Positions 8,753-16,666 of a stretch of DNA of 42,156 nucleotides are shown here, one piece after another. The stretch's first letter is position 1. Each line of letters starts with the position of its first letter. Source of the stretch: an uncultured Myxococcales bacterium (GTDB lineage Bacteria > Myxococcota_A > Bradymonadia > UBA7976 > VGTA01); assembly GCA_937146725.1 (NCBI GenBank), contig CAKZRU010000183.1, positions 1 to 42,156 of the forward strand, read 5' to 3'. The notes under the pieces were generated by a model. It was given only the letters and a program-made list of their open reading frames with translations, was not told where the DNA came from and did not search any database. Position numbers and translations under genes: made by a program.

Positions 8753-9325
8753 TTAATTAGCTTCTAAAATAGAAAGCACTAAGCTTTCAAGACCGGCCAA
8801 GCCTGCTGCCTGTCCAATTACCAAAGCTTCTTCGTCACTAAAATTAAGTCTTTCAGCATGATATAAAGCCCAAGATGCACCAACTCGATTAGAGCTTGCA
8901 CAGTGCAAGTAAACCGGTCCACCAAGCTCAATCTGTTGATCATACAGATCATACATCGCTTCTCGAAAGGCTACACTTTCATAATCACTGCCACTGGTAG
9001 GATAGCGGATGAAAGTACCTTCTAAAGAGTTCACCAATGCTTCTTCATCAAAAGGCTCTTCGGAAACTGCTCTAAGACTAATGATACGTGCGCCCATTTC
9101 TACTAAAGCTCTTAGGCGTTCTTCGCTGGGCTGACCGGCAGCGATCCAACCAAACTCAACATCTCTTTCATAGGGCTCACTTGCTGAAAATTCTGTATTA
9201 GTCATCTCACCGGCAGTCATCTCACCAGAGGTCATCTCACCAGCGGTCATTTCCGAGCTTGTTTCTTCTTCACAAGCGATCATCATGCACAAAAATAAGC
9301 ATAAAATAGAGTATGAGTATCTCAA
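8753..9325 (-). CDS. Predicted lipoprotein with PTP/DUF442-like phosphatase domain
   Basis: A 190-residue protein starting with TTG (AAAGGA six bases upstream). The N-terminus is a lipoprotein signal with lipobox MIAC. A repetitive linker follows, made of EMTAGEMTSGEMT-type units encoded by a 15-bp tandem repeat. The remaining 135 residues resemble the bacterial protein tyrosine phosphatase/DUF442 group: FGWIAAGQPSEERL at the start (AGQPS is typical), ARIISLR, and the P-loop YLHCASSNRVGA. In the P-loop, cysteine and arginine are four residues apart, as in DUF442 proteins rather than the CX5R of classical phosphatases. Last of three co-directional genes after 11767. The envelope location is inferred from the lipobox; substrate unknown. 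Moderately sure of family. Confidence 0.75.
   Translation of the reverse strand: MRYSYSILCLFLCMMIACEEETSSEMTAGEMTSGEMTAGEMTNTEFSASEPYERDVEFGWIAAGQPSEERLRALVEMGARIISLRAVSEEPFDEEALVNSLEGTFIRYPTSGSDYESVAFREAMYDLYDQQIELGGPVYLHCASSNRVGASWALYHAERLNFSDEEALVIGQAAGLAGLESLVLSILEAN
9201..9254 (-). repeat. 15-bp in-frame tandem repeat in a lipoprotein linker
   Basis: Three full and one partial copy of a unit read on the plus strand as GTCATCTCACCRGNR. It encodes repeated EMT(A/S)G behind the lipobox of the phosphatase-like lipoprotein. Confidence 0.85.
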
Positions 9326-9361
9326 GAAAAATCCTTTAAGTTAAGGAGAGAATGGATAGAT

Positions 9362-9883
9362 TTAACGAGGGCGCTGTCCGTCAAGTTCATCACCGATTCG
9401 TCTGCCTAAATCACTGTCAAGCAGAGTCATGACTTTGAGTTCAGCCGGACATAACAAGCAAGTAAACTCGGAATACTCAGGTTCTTTTTTATTAATAATA
9501 CTGAGCTTAACCCAATACTTAAGCGGTGCTTTTTGAGCTGAGTTTGCAAATCGTTCAAGCTCAAGTTCAGCTTGCTTAGACCATGGTTCAAAATGCAAAC
9601 TTGCTGACCATAAGTAGGTCTCAGAGCTTTGTTCAAGAAGTCGTCTACGTTTAAGCTCAGTGCTGATCAGTAGTTGAGATAAATCCACATCATAATTTTC
9701 AAGGCGACTCTGCGGAGTTAAATCGCTGAGCGCTTGGTCCTCAAAGGTCTGTAAAAGAGCTTGAATGGACTTTATTTCAGATTCAAGAATCTCTAGGTAA
9801 TCACTAGGTAAGACTGATAAAAACCACCAACTTTTTGGGGTTAGTGGCTTTAAGCTTAACTCTAAATCTTGAATCTTTGGCAT
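9362..9883 (-). CDS. Unknown protein, translationally coupled to the lipoprotein upstream
   Basis: A roughly 173-residue soluble protein that I do not recognise. It has no signal peptide or membrane segment. The sequence is rich in Leu, Glu and Ser, with probable helices through the middle (ESEIKSIQALLQTFEDQA, LKRRRLLEQ), and ends with the basic RRIGDELDGQRPR. A CLLC pair lies in the C-terminal third. The ATG at 9883 follows the stop codon of the Ig-like lipoprotein gene by six bases and has no strong ribosome site, so it is probably translated by coupling. A GTG directly before it is an alternative start. The phosphatase-like lipoprotein follows 36 bases later. No function can be assigned. 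Confidence 0.7.
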   Translation of the reverse strand: MPKIQDLELSLKPLTPKSWWFLSVLPSDYLEILESEIKSIQALLQTFEDQALSDLTPQSRLENYDVDLSQLLISTELKRRRLLEQSSETYLWSASLHFEPWSKQAELELERFANSAQKAPLKYWVKLSIINKKEPEYSEFTCLLCPAELKVMTLLDSDLGRRIGDELDGQRPR

Positions 9884-9889
9884 CACTAA

Positions 9890-11767
9890 TTAGTTGCCGT
9901 TCATTCCCATCATTTCATTCATTTCTGGAATATACATAGGAATATCACACTCATTTTCAGGAGCTACACACTCAGCATCACGACAGCCGGTGAAACAACC
10001 ATTAAAGCGTAGCATTACATTACCAGTATCAATGCTTCCGTACCACACACCATCTTTAAGTTGGTCAATACGAAGGTCAGTATCATTATCCACTAGAGTA
10101 GCTGAACCATTAATGCGGAATTGCTCAGGAGAGAAGTTAAGATTACTGAGTTGGTCAATGATGACCGCACTTAGTGCATTTACGATCACGTTCTGACAGA
10201 AGCCAGGGTTGCTAATGTAGTTGTCAATATCAACACAGGTTGTGGCCATAAGATCACTGAGGAGATCACGTAATGACACAGGGCCTTGACGACCTACGAC
10301 TGATGGTAGAACCCATTGCTCAGCAATGCCAAGAGCGATTAAACCAAAGCGGAAGTTTAGGCCATGATCGTAAATATCTAAGGTTTGAGCATCGATGACC
10401 TCGGCATCAAATAAGCCAGCGATAGGTCGGTTATCATTGTCTAGATTACCAATGGTAAACTCACGATCACAGTTTTGAGCCATGCAGCCATCACGCCATT
10501 GGAAGCGGAAGCGTTGCCAACGGTTATCACCGGTAAGCATGTTATTCTCATTAGGATAGCTCTCAGGGAACTCAATTTCGCCTACGATAGTCATTTCGCT
10601 CACAATGGTTAATACATCGCTGATCACAGCCAAAACATTAAGAACATCTTGTGGTACTTGAGCATCGATGATTGCTTCTAGAGCTGGTCCACCAATGCCA
10701 CTTACAATCGCACAGGCGCCCATGTCAATATCGGCAATATCACAGAAAAGACGGATCAATTCTCCACCTCGATTGGGCTCATTGCTGCCAAGAAGACGTA
10801 AGATATCAAGAGCATCAGCAACATTAGCAAGGGTCTCATCTTCAGAGCTACGTAGTAAGTCACCTAGGTCAAAGCGATTGGTGGTCACAAACTTACCTTT
10901 GAACTCTAAAGGTAAGTCAGTAGCATTCACCATAACTTCTGTTTCTTGACCACCGGTAATGGTAACATCCTCAAGACAGCCAAAGCCAACCGCACGTCCT
11001 GATGCTGAGTAGACTGAAGCAGCTACAGTAAATTGAGCATCATGCTCAAAGCCGGTATCGCTTACACTGTTATTGATATCATCAAAAGGAGTGATCGGAG
11101 GCCAAGCGAAGGTGGCGCCGGTTAAACGAGTTGGATCAGCAATAATTGTGTCACAGGTACGATCAACAAATAAGCTTACTCTAGCCTCATTAAGATCTAA
11201 GAACGAATAACGGCCTGCTTGAGCATCATAGAGAACTTTAACCTTAAGATCACCTGATGGAGGTTGGCTGATCGCTAAGTTAATGGTTACAGGTGCAGCA
11301 TCAGCGGCACTTGCCTGCAAACGAACTGTTACATTAGGGTCGCCGGCAAATACACGGAAAGTCGCTAAACCTTGTGTATTGGTATTCACACGTGAAGCTT
11401 GTAATGAAGTGCCTTGTACACCGGTTGCTGTACGGTCATTACCAGCATTGTCAAAGAGCTTCATGCTGACGGCTTGGTTGGCAAGAGCCACTTCTGAGCC
11501 ACCACGTAGGGCTAGCAAACGAACTTGGATATCAACTTGCTGTCCGGTATAAACGGTACGGTTCATCATACCAACAACGCGAAGTTCGCGGGCTTCTGTG
11601 GCAACCGACATATCCATCATTGGCTCTGAACCGCCTAAAGGCACGTTCATGTCACGACTGCCTACAATGACAGTGTCATTACCTGGTGGCTTGGTATTAT
11701 CATCACAACCGATCCCCAAACCGGTAATGCCGATGAGTGCGACTAAAAATAAATGTATGTTTTTCAT
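9890..11767 (-). CDS. Large predicted lipoprotein with Big-1/Ig-like N-terminal domain
   Basis: A 625-residue protein with a lipoprotein signal peptide ending in IGC (C21), followed by a Met/Gly/Ser linker with MDMS-type residues. Residues about 60-170 look like a bacterial Ig-like (Big-1 type) beta-sandwich. It carries the typical phrases TVYTGQQVDIQVRLL, LFDNAGN and NTNTQGLATFRVFAGDPNVTV. The remaining 450 residues are not recognised. They contain paired cysteines (for example FGCLED, CMAQNCDREF, and CFTGCRDAEC near the end), consistent with folding outside the cytoplasm. Ends with a Met/Asn-rich tail. GGGG lies upstream of the ATG. First gene of a three-gene set with 9362-9883 and 8753-9325. 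Probably an envelope or adhesin-like surface protein; that is inference. Confidence 0.78.
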   Translation of the reverse strand: MKNIHLFLVALIGITGLGIGCDDNTKPPGNDTVIVGSRDMNVPLGGSEPMMDMSVATEARELRVVGMMNRTVYTGQQVDIQVRLLALRGGSEVALANQAVSMKLFDNAGNDRTATGVQGTSLQASRVNTNTQGLATFRVFAGDPNVTVRLQASAADAAPVTINLAISQPPSGDLKVKVLYDAQAGRYSFLDLNEARVSLFVDRTCDTIIADPTRLTGATFAWPPITPFDDINNSVSDTGFEHDAQFTVAASVYSASGRAVGFGCLEDVTITGGQETEVMVNATDLPLEFKGKFVTTNRFDLGDLLRSSEDETLANVADALDILRLLGSNEPNRGGELIRLFCDIADIDMGACAIVSGIGGPALEAIIDAQVPQDVLNVLAVISDVLTIVSEMTIVGEIEFPESYPNENNMLTGDNRWQRFRFQWRDGCMAQNCDREFTIGNLDNDNRPIAGLFDAEVIDAQTLDIYDHGLNFRFGLIALGIAEQWVLPSVVGRQGPVSLRDLLSDLMATTCVDIDNYISNPGFCQNVIVNALSAVIIDQLSNLNFSPEQFRINGSATLVDNDTDLRIDQLKDGVWYGSIDTGNVMLRFNGCFTGCRDAECVAPENECDIPMYIPEMNEMMGMNGN

Positions 11768-12106
11768 AGGGAGACCCCTTGCTTGATCTGGTAATTTGGC
11801 TTGCTATTAATCAATTTCTCTAGTTGAAATCAACCTTTAAAGTATAGAAAACTAAGATTTTTATCTACTTTGTCATCAATGTCTTACCACTAAATAAACG
11901 TAAGAGCTTGATTGTTAGTCTCAGTATAGCCTAAGTCCGTACTCTGACTAAAGGAGACTTTTATGTTCCAAAAACAATGTAAAGATGCTCTGAAATAGAC
12001 AAGCATCTAGCATGTTCAGTAAAAAGTAATAACGATGCTTCTGTGCCTATTACGACACTATAAGTTAAAACTTGAGGCTTAACATTAGGAGTTTAATTAG
12101 AATGGC
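11768..12106. other. Intergenic region between bamD and the Ig-like lipoprotein gene
   Basis: About 340 AT-rich bases. It contains a plus-strand AAGGAG followed six bases later by an 11-codon frame (11963-11998), described separately. No clear terminator hairpin was found, and no longer coding frame. Confidence 0.4.
11963..11998 (+). other. 11-codon open frame with near-perfect ribosome site
   Basis: AAGGAG at 11951-11956 is followed by ACTTTT and ATG, then 11 sense codons (reading MFQKQCKDALK) and TAG. Both flanking genes run on the opposite strand, so it is not a leader of either. It could be the remnant of a decayed gene, a tiny peptide gene or chance. Confidence 0.25.
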
Positions 12107-12859
12107 TTAAAGTGAAGGCTTAAGTCGCTCCTTAAGCTTTTGAGCTTGATCATCCAACTTGAGAGCTAAATAAACTTTAACCAGTTCTTCAGCACCAACT
12201 CGCCAAAGCTCTGGCTGATCTTTAAAGCGTTCAATGAGCATTTCATAACGGCCTTGAGCGGCCTTCCACTTTTTTGCATTGCTGTAAAAACGTGCCACAT
12301 AAAGTTCATACTCGCCCAATTCCAAGCGACAGGCTTTAATCAGCTTTTTAGCCTTGGCTTCTTTGTCATGTTTTGGGTAGCGATCAATGAAATCTTGTAG
12401 GGCTCTGAGGGCATCTTTGGTAGGGCCACGATCTCTTTCATGAGTTGGCGGAAGTAAAAAGAAGTTACTTGGTCTTTGGGCATTGTAAGCAGAAGCAATT
12501 TTCCAATATGCATAAGGGACTTCCGCATGATTAGGACGGCTTTGGATAAAAAGCCTAAAAGTTTCAATCGCTTCATAATAACGAGCTTGTGCAAATGCCG
12601 TATCACCTAAGCGAAGTTCGGCTAAGGCGGCAAAAGGACTAAAAAGATACTTGGTTTTTACGGTACGAAAACGCTCGGTTGCGGTAAGATAATCTTCATC
12701 TGTAAGCGCATAGACGCCTTGTAGATATACACCTTCTGCTTTACTTTTAGCTTTAATTTGCACTTGGCTTCCGCAGCCACTAACGCCTATACCACTAAGG
12801 AAAAGTAAGGCTATAAGCGAAAAAGTTTTAAGAAGCAGGTTCATGTTATTTAAGCGCAT
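12107..12859 (-). CDS. bamD: BamD-like outer membrane assembly lipoprotein
   Basis: A 250-residue lipoprotein with tetratricopeptide-type helical repeats. It matches BamD, the essential outer-membrane lipoprotein of the BAM complex that helps BamA insert beta-barrel proteins. The signal peptide ends in VSGC (C29). Typical features are LTDEDYLTATERFRTVKTKY at the first repeat, YYEAIETFRLFIQSRPNH, and a third repeat with ALRALQDFIDRYPKH. Length fits the family. The GGAG five bases before the first ATG supports this start over the second Met. It stands alone between two unknown lipoprotein genes, and no other bam gene is in view. Conservation of the repeat order makes the call good, though the broader YfiO/TPR group is an alternative. 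Confidence 0.87.
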   Translation of the reverse strand: MRLNNMNLLLKTFSLIALLFLSGIGVSGCGSQVQIKAKSKAEGVYLQGVYALTDEDYLTATERFRTVKTKYLFSPFAALAELRLGDTAFAQARYYEAIETFRLFIQSRPNHAEVPYAYWKIASAYNAQRPSNFFLLPPTHERDRGPTKDALRALQDFIDRYPKHDKEAKAKKLIKACRLELGEYELYVARFYSNAKKWKAAQGRYEMLIERFKDQPELWRVGAEELVKVYLALKLDDQAQKLKERLKPSL

Positions 12860-12988
12860 GGATACTCCAAGGGGCTAAAGATAATAGCTGCTCATCGGGG
12901 TGATGATTTATCTTTTATCCCACTTAGCACATCAATGAGCATTTACCAAGCCTTCTTGATCATGATGCTTTAACAAAGGTATGTGTAT

Positions 12989-14719
12989 TTATAGATCAAC
13001 TTTGAGTAGTTTTAAGACTGGGGCTCTTTCTGGGTCAATCATAATATTAATAGGCCAAAGGATATGACTCTCATGCAATTGAGGACTGAGCCAATCGGCA
13101 TCAGGATCAAATCCAAGTCTCATAAGATTTTCAATAGACTCAATCTCAGCCAAACTCGTTAGACGATCATTTAAAATATGGTAAATAGCCCAAATGTACT
13201 TATTATCGTCGTTGGCGACCTTAAGTTTTAATAAAGCTTGAGCGCCGACAATCGACTTAAGTTCAACTTGTTCATAGCCCCAAAGTTCAGCATCAAAGAT
13301 TAAAGGTAAGCCAAGTAAACTTGTGTTGTCTTCATTAGGAAGCGGGTCACTCCATAAGCTAAAGTAAATTTCTTTAACCATATCATTGGCCGGTACTAAA
13401 CCTAAAAAGTTGGCGCTAGATGTAATTGAAGCAAAGGGGCCTTGCGCTTGGAATAAGGGGTAAGGCTCATTACCAGAGTCAACAATGACCACAGCACCGT
13501 CGGTGGATAGTTGAGCAAGTCGAGGTGTGATATCATCTGCGGTACAATTTTGGCAAAGTGCTCTTTCAGCGACTATGTTTTCAACTTGCTCTTGAACAGC
13601 ATATCCATCGCCGTAGTGCCTTACTGTCATATCGCTTAAAGCAGTTTGAGCGTGCCAACTAAAGAGCCCATTTGCTTCTACTTTAAGATCATCTCCAAAA
13701 GTTTCATTGACTAAGATTTGATCTAGTGAAGTAGGAAGCATGTCGAGTGACAACTCTATTAACTCTGAGCGACCATTATTAATATAAAGTTTTTTCCTTT
13801 CAGTGGAGGGATCGATCGCTGAAAACATTAAGGTGATCGATGAGGTATCATCAAAGTAGCAGACAAATTGATCTGGTAGTGCTTGTAAAGGAATAGAAAT
13901 AGACGCTTCTTCGGTCGATCTTTCAAGAGTGCTTAGATATAAATGGTAGGAAAGTTCGGGAGTTGTTATATCCTCTGTAATCCATGCATGGCCTTGATTT
14001 TCACAAGCATAGTATTGAACAAGTGGCTCATTCTCCATCTCGGTATATACATCTAGCAAGCAAGCCGAATGAGGACTGGATGATACACAATTCAAATCGA
14101 TGTGATCTGCAGAAGGATTATTAGGGATTGAAGCTCGTCGATCATCGGGATCTTGTAGATTCCCAAGATCCCAACCCTCGCAGTGATAGTAACAGTCTTG
14201 ATCTTGATCGGTACAGCTTACTTTCACCTGCATCATACTTGCTTCAGTGCTTGCTTCAGTGCTTGCTTCAGTTTCGGCAGTTTCAGCTATGCTATCAGCT
14301 TCTTCAGCAAGAGCTGCTTCAAGAGCTGCTTCCAAAGTAGCTTCTAAGTCTTCAATGGACGGGCTACAACTTACCTCAGCGTCATTAGTATTCTCAACCG
14401 TATTTAAGTTGATGCATAGGCTTCGACTATCATAGCTTACTTCAGTACCGATACAAGGTTCCGCTACCCTTTCTCCTCCTTCAGGGGCTGGGATTGAGTC
14501 ATCACCTGCATTTGTCCCTTCATTATCCATCTCTGTTCCCGCCATTGGGTCAACTCCAGCATCATCATACTGAGGAGCAGAAAGTACAGTTCCATCAGAA
14601 GCCGACTCGGAATCCAACTCCGGAGCCGAATCCATATCCCCACAAGCTATGAATGAGAGGCTAAGGGCTAGTAATAAATATAAGCGAGAGTCATTATAAG
14701 ATGAGATATTGCAAAGCAT
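12989..14719 (-). CDS. Large predicted lipoprotein, unknown, with acidic linker
   Basis: A roughly 576-residue protein. I chose ATG 14719 (GGAG six bases upstream) instead of a TTG four codons earlier. The signal peptide ends with lipobox FIAC, followed by a long acidic, Ser/Glu/Ala-rich linker containing TEASTEASTEAS repeats and Ala/Glu-rich helix-like sequence. The folded part begins near residue 165 and has several cysteines (SCTDQDQDCYYHCEGW, ALCQNCTADD) suggesting disulfides. It has no domain I recognise. The C-terminal third contains repeated hydrophobic-polar beta-like strands. It is followed by bamD after a 129-base gap and preceded by a 231-base gap, so it is probably its own transcription unit. 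Style is similar to the lipoprotein at 14951-16666, which may be a distant paralogue. Confidence 0.72.
   Translation of the reverse strand: MLCNISSYNDSRLYLLLALSLSFIACGDMDSAPELDSESASDGTVLSAPQYDDAGVDPMAGTEMDNEGTNAGDDSIPAPEGGERVAEPCIGTEVSYDSRSLCINLNTVENTNDAEVSCSPSIEDLEATLEAALEAALAEEADSIAETAETEASTEASTEASMMQVKVSCTDQDQDCYYHCEGWDLGNLQDPDDRRASIPNNPSADHIDLNCVSSSPHSACLLDVYTEMENEPLVQYYACENQGHAWITEDITTPELSYHLYLSTLERSTEEASISIPLQALPDQFVCYFDDTSSITLMFSAIDPSTERKKLYINNGRSELIELSLDMLPTSLDQILVNETFGDDLKVEANGLFSWHAQTALSDMTVRHYGDGYAVQEQVENIVAERALCQNCTADDITPRLAQLSTDGAVVIVDSGNEPYPLFQAQGPFASITSSANFLGLVPANDMVKEIYFSLWSDPLPNEDNTSLLGLPLIFDAELWGYEQVELKSIVGAQALLKLKVANDDNKYIWAIYHILNDRLTSLAEIESIENLMRLGFDPDADWLSPQLHESHILWPINIMIDPERAPVLKLLKVDL
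14238..14273 (-). repeat. 12-bp in-frame tandem repeat in lipoprotein linker
   Basis: Three copies of plus-strand CTTGCTTCAGTG (last base variable), coding for repeated TEAS on the reverse strand within the linker of the 12989-14719 lipoprotein. Confidence 0.8.
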
Positions 14720-14950
14720 GATGAGCTCCAATCAAGACGGGTTCATTGATCTTTTTGCAGAAATTGTGCCAAGTTTAATAAATAGTCATCTGTTTATAAG
14801 TACTCTTATTTATTGTTGATTTTATATTAGAGTTAATGCCTGTCTTAGTTCTAATGATAAGCTGTAATCAATTGTTCACAGTAAGATTGATTATGACTTA
14901 ACCATATTTAACAGCACAACAAAGCTAAGCACTCACTTGGTGAAAAAAGT

Positions 14951-16666
14951 TTACTTGGCTTCGCTACTGTAAATAGTTTCTGTCTTGATTTGCCACCCTT
15001 CAGGATGTCCACTTATCCAATAGGCATTGAGTTTATTACCATTCGGTTTTTCAAGATATAAGGCAAGGTCCGGAAAGCGTAGGCCTTGATCTAAATAGCT
15101 AGGGGACTCAAAGGTAAAGCTATGACTTTGATTGTTGTCTTCACTCAACTTGGCGCTTTGAATTTCTAACCTTGATTGATCGTCGCTATAGGCCACAAAA
15201 AGTAAATATTGCTTAAATACAGAGAACTGAGCAGTGGGTAGATAGATAATTTCCTCATCACTTCTTTCTTTTAAAAAAACCGCTTTTTGGGCACTTGCAA
15301 GATCACTGGTCATTTGCGCATTTAGAGCACATACACCACCATTGATATACCGACAAAAATAGAGGGTGTTTTCATGGTTATATTGCAATGGAATACGCCA
15401 TAGCTCGTCAGGGTCTTGTGTACTTAGGTCAAAAATATCAATGATCTTGGGATCACATTCATTATTATCGGTGCCTCTAGTGATCGAATCTCGAGAAACA
15501 AGATGGAGTTCTCCATAGCGATCATCAAGCGGATGGGTTTGCATCCAAGCAAAGCCAAACTTGGTTAAAGTAGGACTCCAAGTTTTAAGAGGCTTAGGAT
15601 TTATAAACACTGATGAATCAAAAGAAGTTGTACAGGTTTGCTTAAAGATTGGATCTTCATCACGAACTTCTGTTGCAATCTGATTAAGTACTCGATTACT
15701 TTCAATTTTAATCTGAGTGAAAGCATGTTCTCTAGTTTTAGGACCTATACTAAAGGCTTTTTTACCAGATTCAGAAATGTAAGGAGATTGAATCGCATAA
15801 TTACTAGACTTTAAACTAACAATCTTTGGTTCTTCAGCGGTGTCTAAAGGTTTTTCATTGATGTATAAAAAACCTTTGTTACAAGGCTTAAGAACTTCAT
15901 TATCTGAAGGCGCTTCAATTAGATGAAACTCAGTATTTGGATCAAAATCTTTGTTGGCATATCGTCTATACCACCCTGGCTGAGCATCAGACTCATCACT
16001 TGACTTACCGTATTGATAGATTGCTAAGCGGTTAGATTGAGTATCCCCAATATCAGGTACAGGTAGGCCAGCAAGCATTTCACCCGCCTCAGCCCCAGCA
16101 ACAGTTCCCGCCTCAGAGCCTCCTGTATTTTCGGTCATTTCACCAGCCATACTACTCATGTTGTCCATGCCAGCATTTGTTTCCGTATCTACAGTTGTGC
16201 CATAACACAGTTCCATATTAGGAATATCATCATTGACCGGTGCAATCATTAAAAGCACATCTTTAACACAAAGCAATTTAGGGCTAAGTCCCAAGTTATT
16301 TATCTCTAAAACAGGAGACTTGCCTTCTACAAAGGACACACTACAGCTTGGGTGTAAGGGCGTGAATGGATCGGTATCTACCTCATAATCAGGTTCCATA
16401 TCGATTTCCATGTCGACTTCTGTACCGGCTTCCATGCCGGCTTCCATGTCGAGGGAAACACCTTGATCCACCTCTAGAGGGGAGTCAGAGCTTAGCCCGG
16501 AAGTATTAAAGTTGGTCAGGTTAGTACATGTATAGCTGATACAGGCTTGATGAGGTAGGCAGTGATCATCAGTAGTACAGTCGGCGCCAAACTCTTCACA
16601 GGCAAAAAAGATCAAGCTTAAAATAGAGAGCTGAAAATAAATTAAAAACATTCGAGGCGATAACAT
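14951..16666 (-). CDS. Predicted lipoprotein closing the pseudo-caspase kinase operon
   Basis: A 571-residue protein with lipobox FFAC (C23). Just after it comes a small cysteine cluster, CTTDDHCLPHQACISYTC, a pattern seen in surface proteins of myxobacteria-like genomes. Then follows an acidic linker with repeated MEAGTE/VDMEIDME motifs and a second AGEM-rich patch near residues 170-200. The C-terminal 350 residues look like a beta-rich domain with repeated short strands and Trp/Tyr/Asp motifs, and I do not recognise it. The start codon overlaps the stop of the PEGA-like gene (TAATG), and a perfect AAGGAGG lies about ten bases before it inside that gene. Translation is therefore very likely coupled. 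Context suggests an envelope partner of the kinase. Function unknown. Confidence 0.75.
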   Translation of the reverse strand: MLSPRMFLIYFQLSILSLIFFACEEFGADCTTDDHCLPHQACISYTCTNLTNFNTSGLSSDSPLEVDQGVSLDMEAGMEAGTEVDMEIDMEPDYEVDTDPFTPLHPSCSVSFVEGKSPVLEINNLGLSPKLLCVKDVLLMIAPVNDDIPNMELCYGTTVDTETNAGMDNMSSMAGEMTENTGGSEAGTVAGAEAGEMLAGLPVPDIGDTQSNRLAIYQYGKSSDESDAQPGWYRRYANKDFDPNTEFHLIEAPSDNEVLKPCNKGFLYINEKPLDTAEEPKIVSLKSSNYAIQSPYISESGKKAFSIGPKTREHAFTQIKIESNRVLNQIATEVRDEDPIFKQTCTTSFDSSVFINPKPLKTWSPTLTKFGFAWMQTHPLDDRYGELHLVSRDSITRGTDNNECDPKIIDIFDLSTQDPDELWRIPLQYNHENTLYFCRYINGGVCALNAQMTSDLASAQKAVFLKERSDEEIIYLPTAQFSVFKQYLLFVAYSDDQSRLEIQSAKLSEDNNQSHSFTFESPSYLDQGLRFPDLALYLEKPNGNKLNAYWISGHPEGWQIKTETIYSSEAK

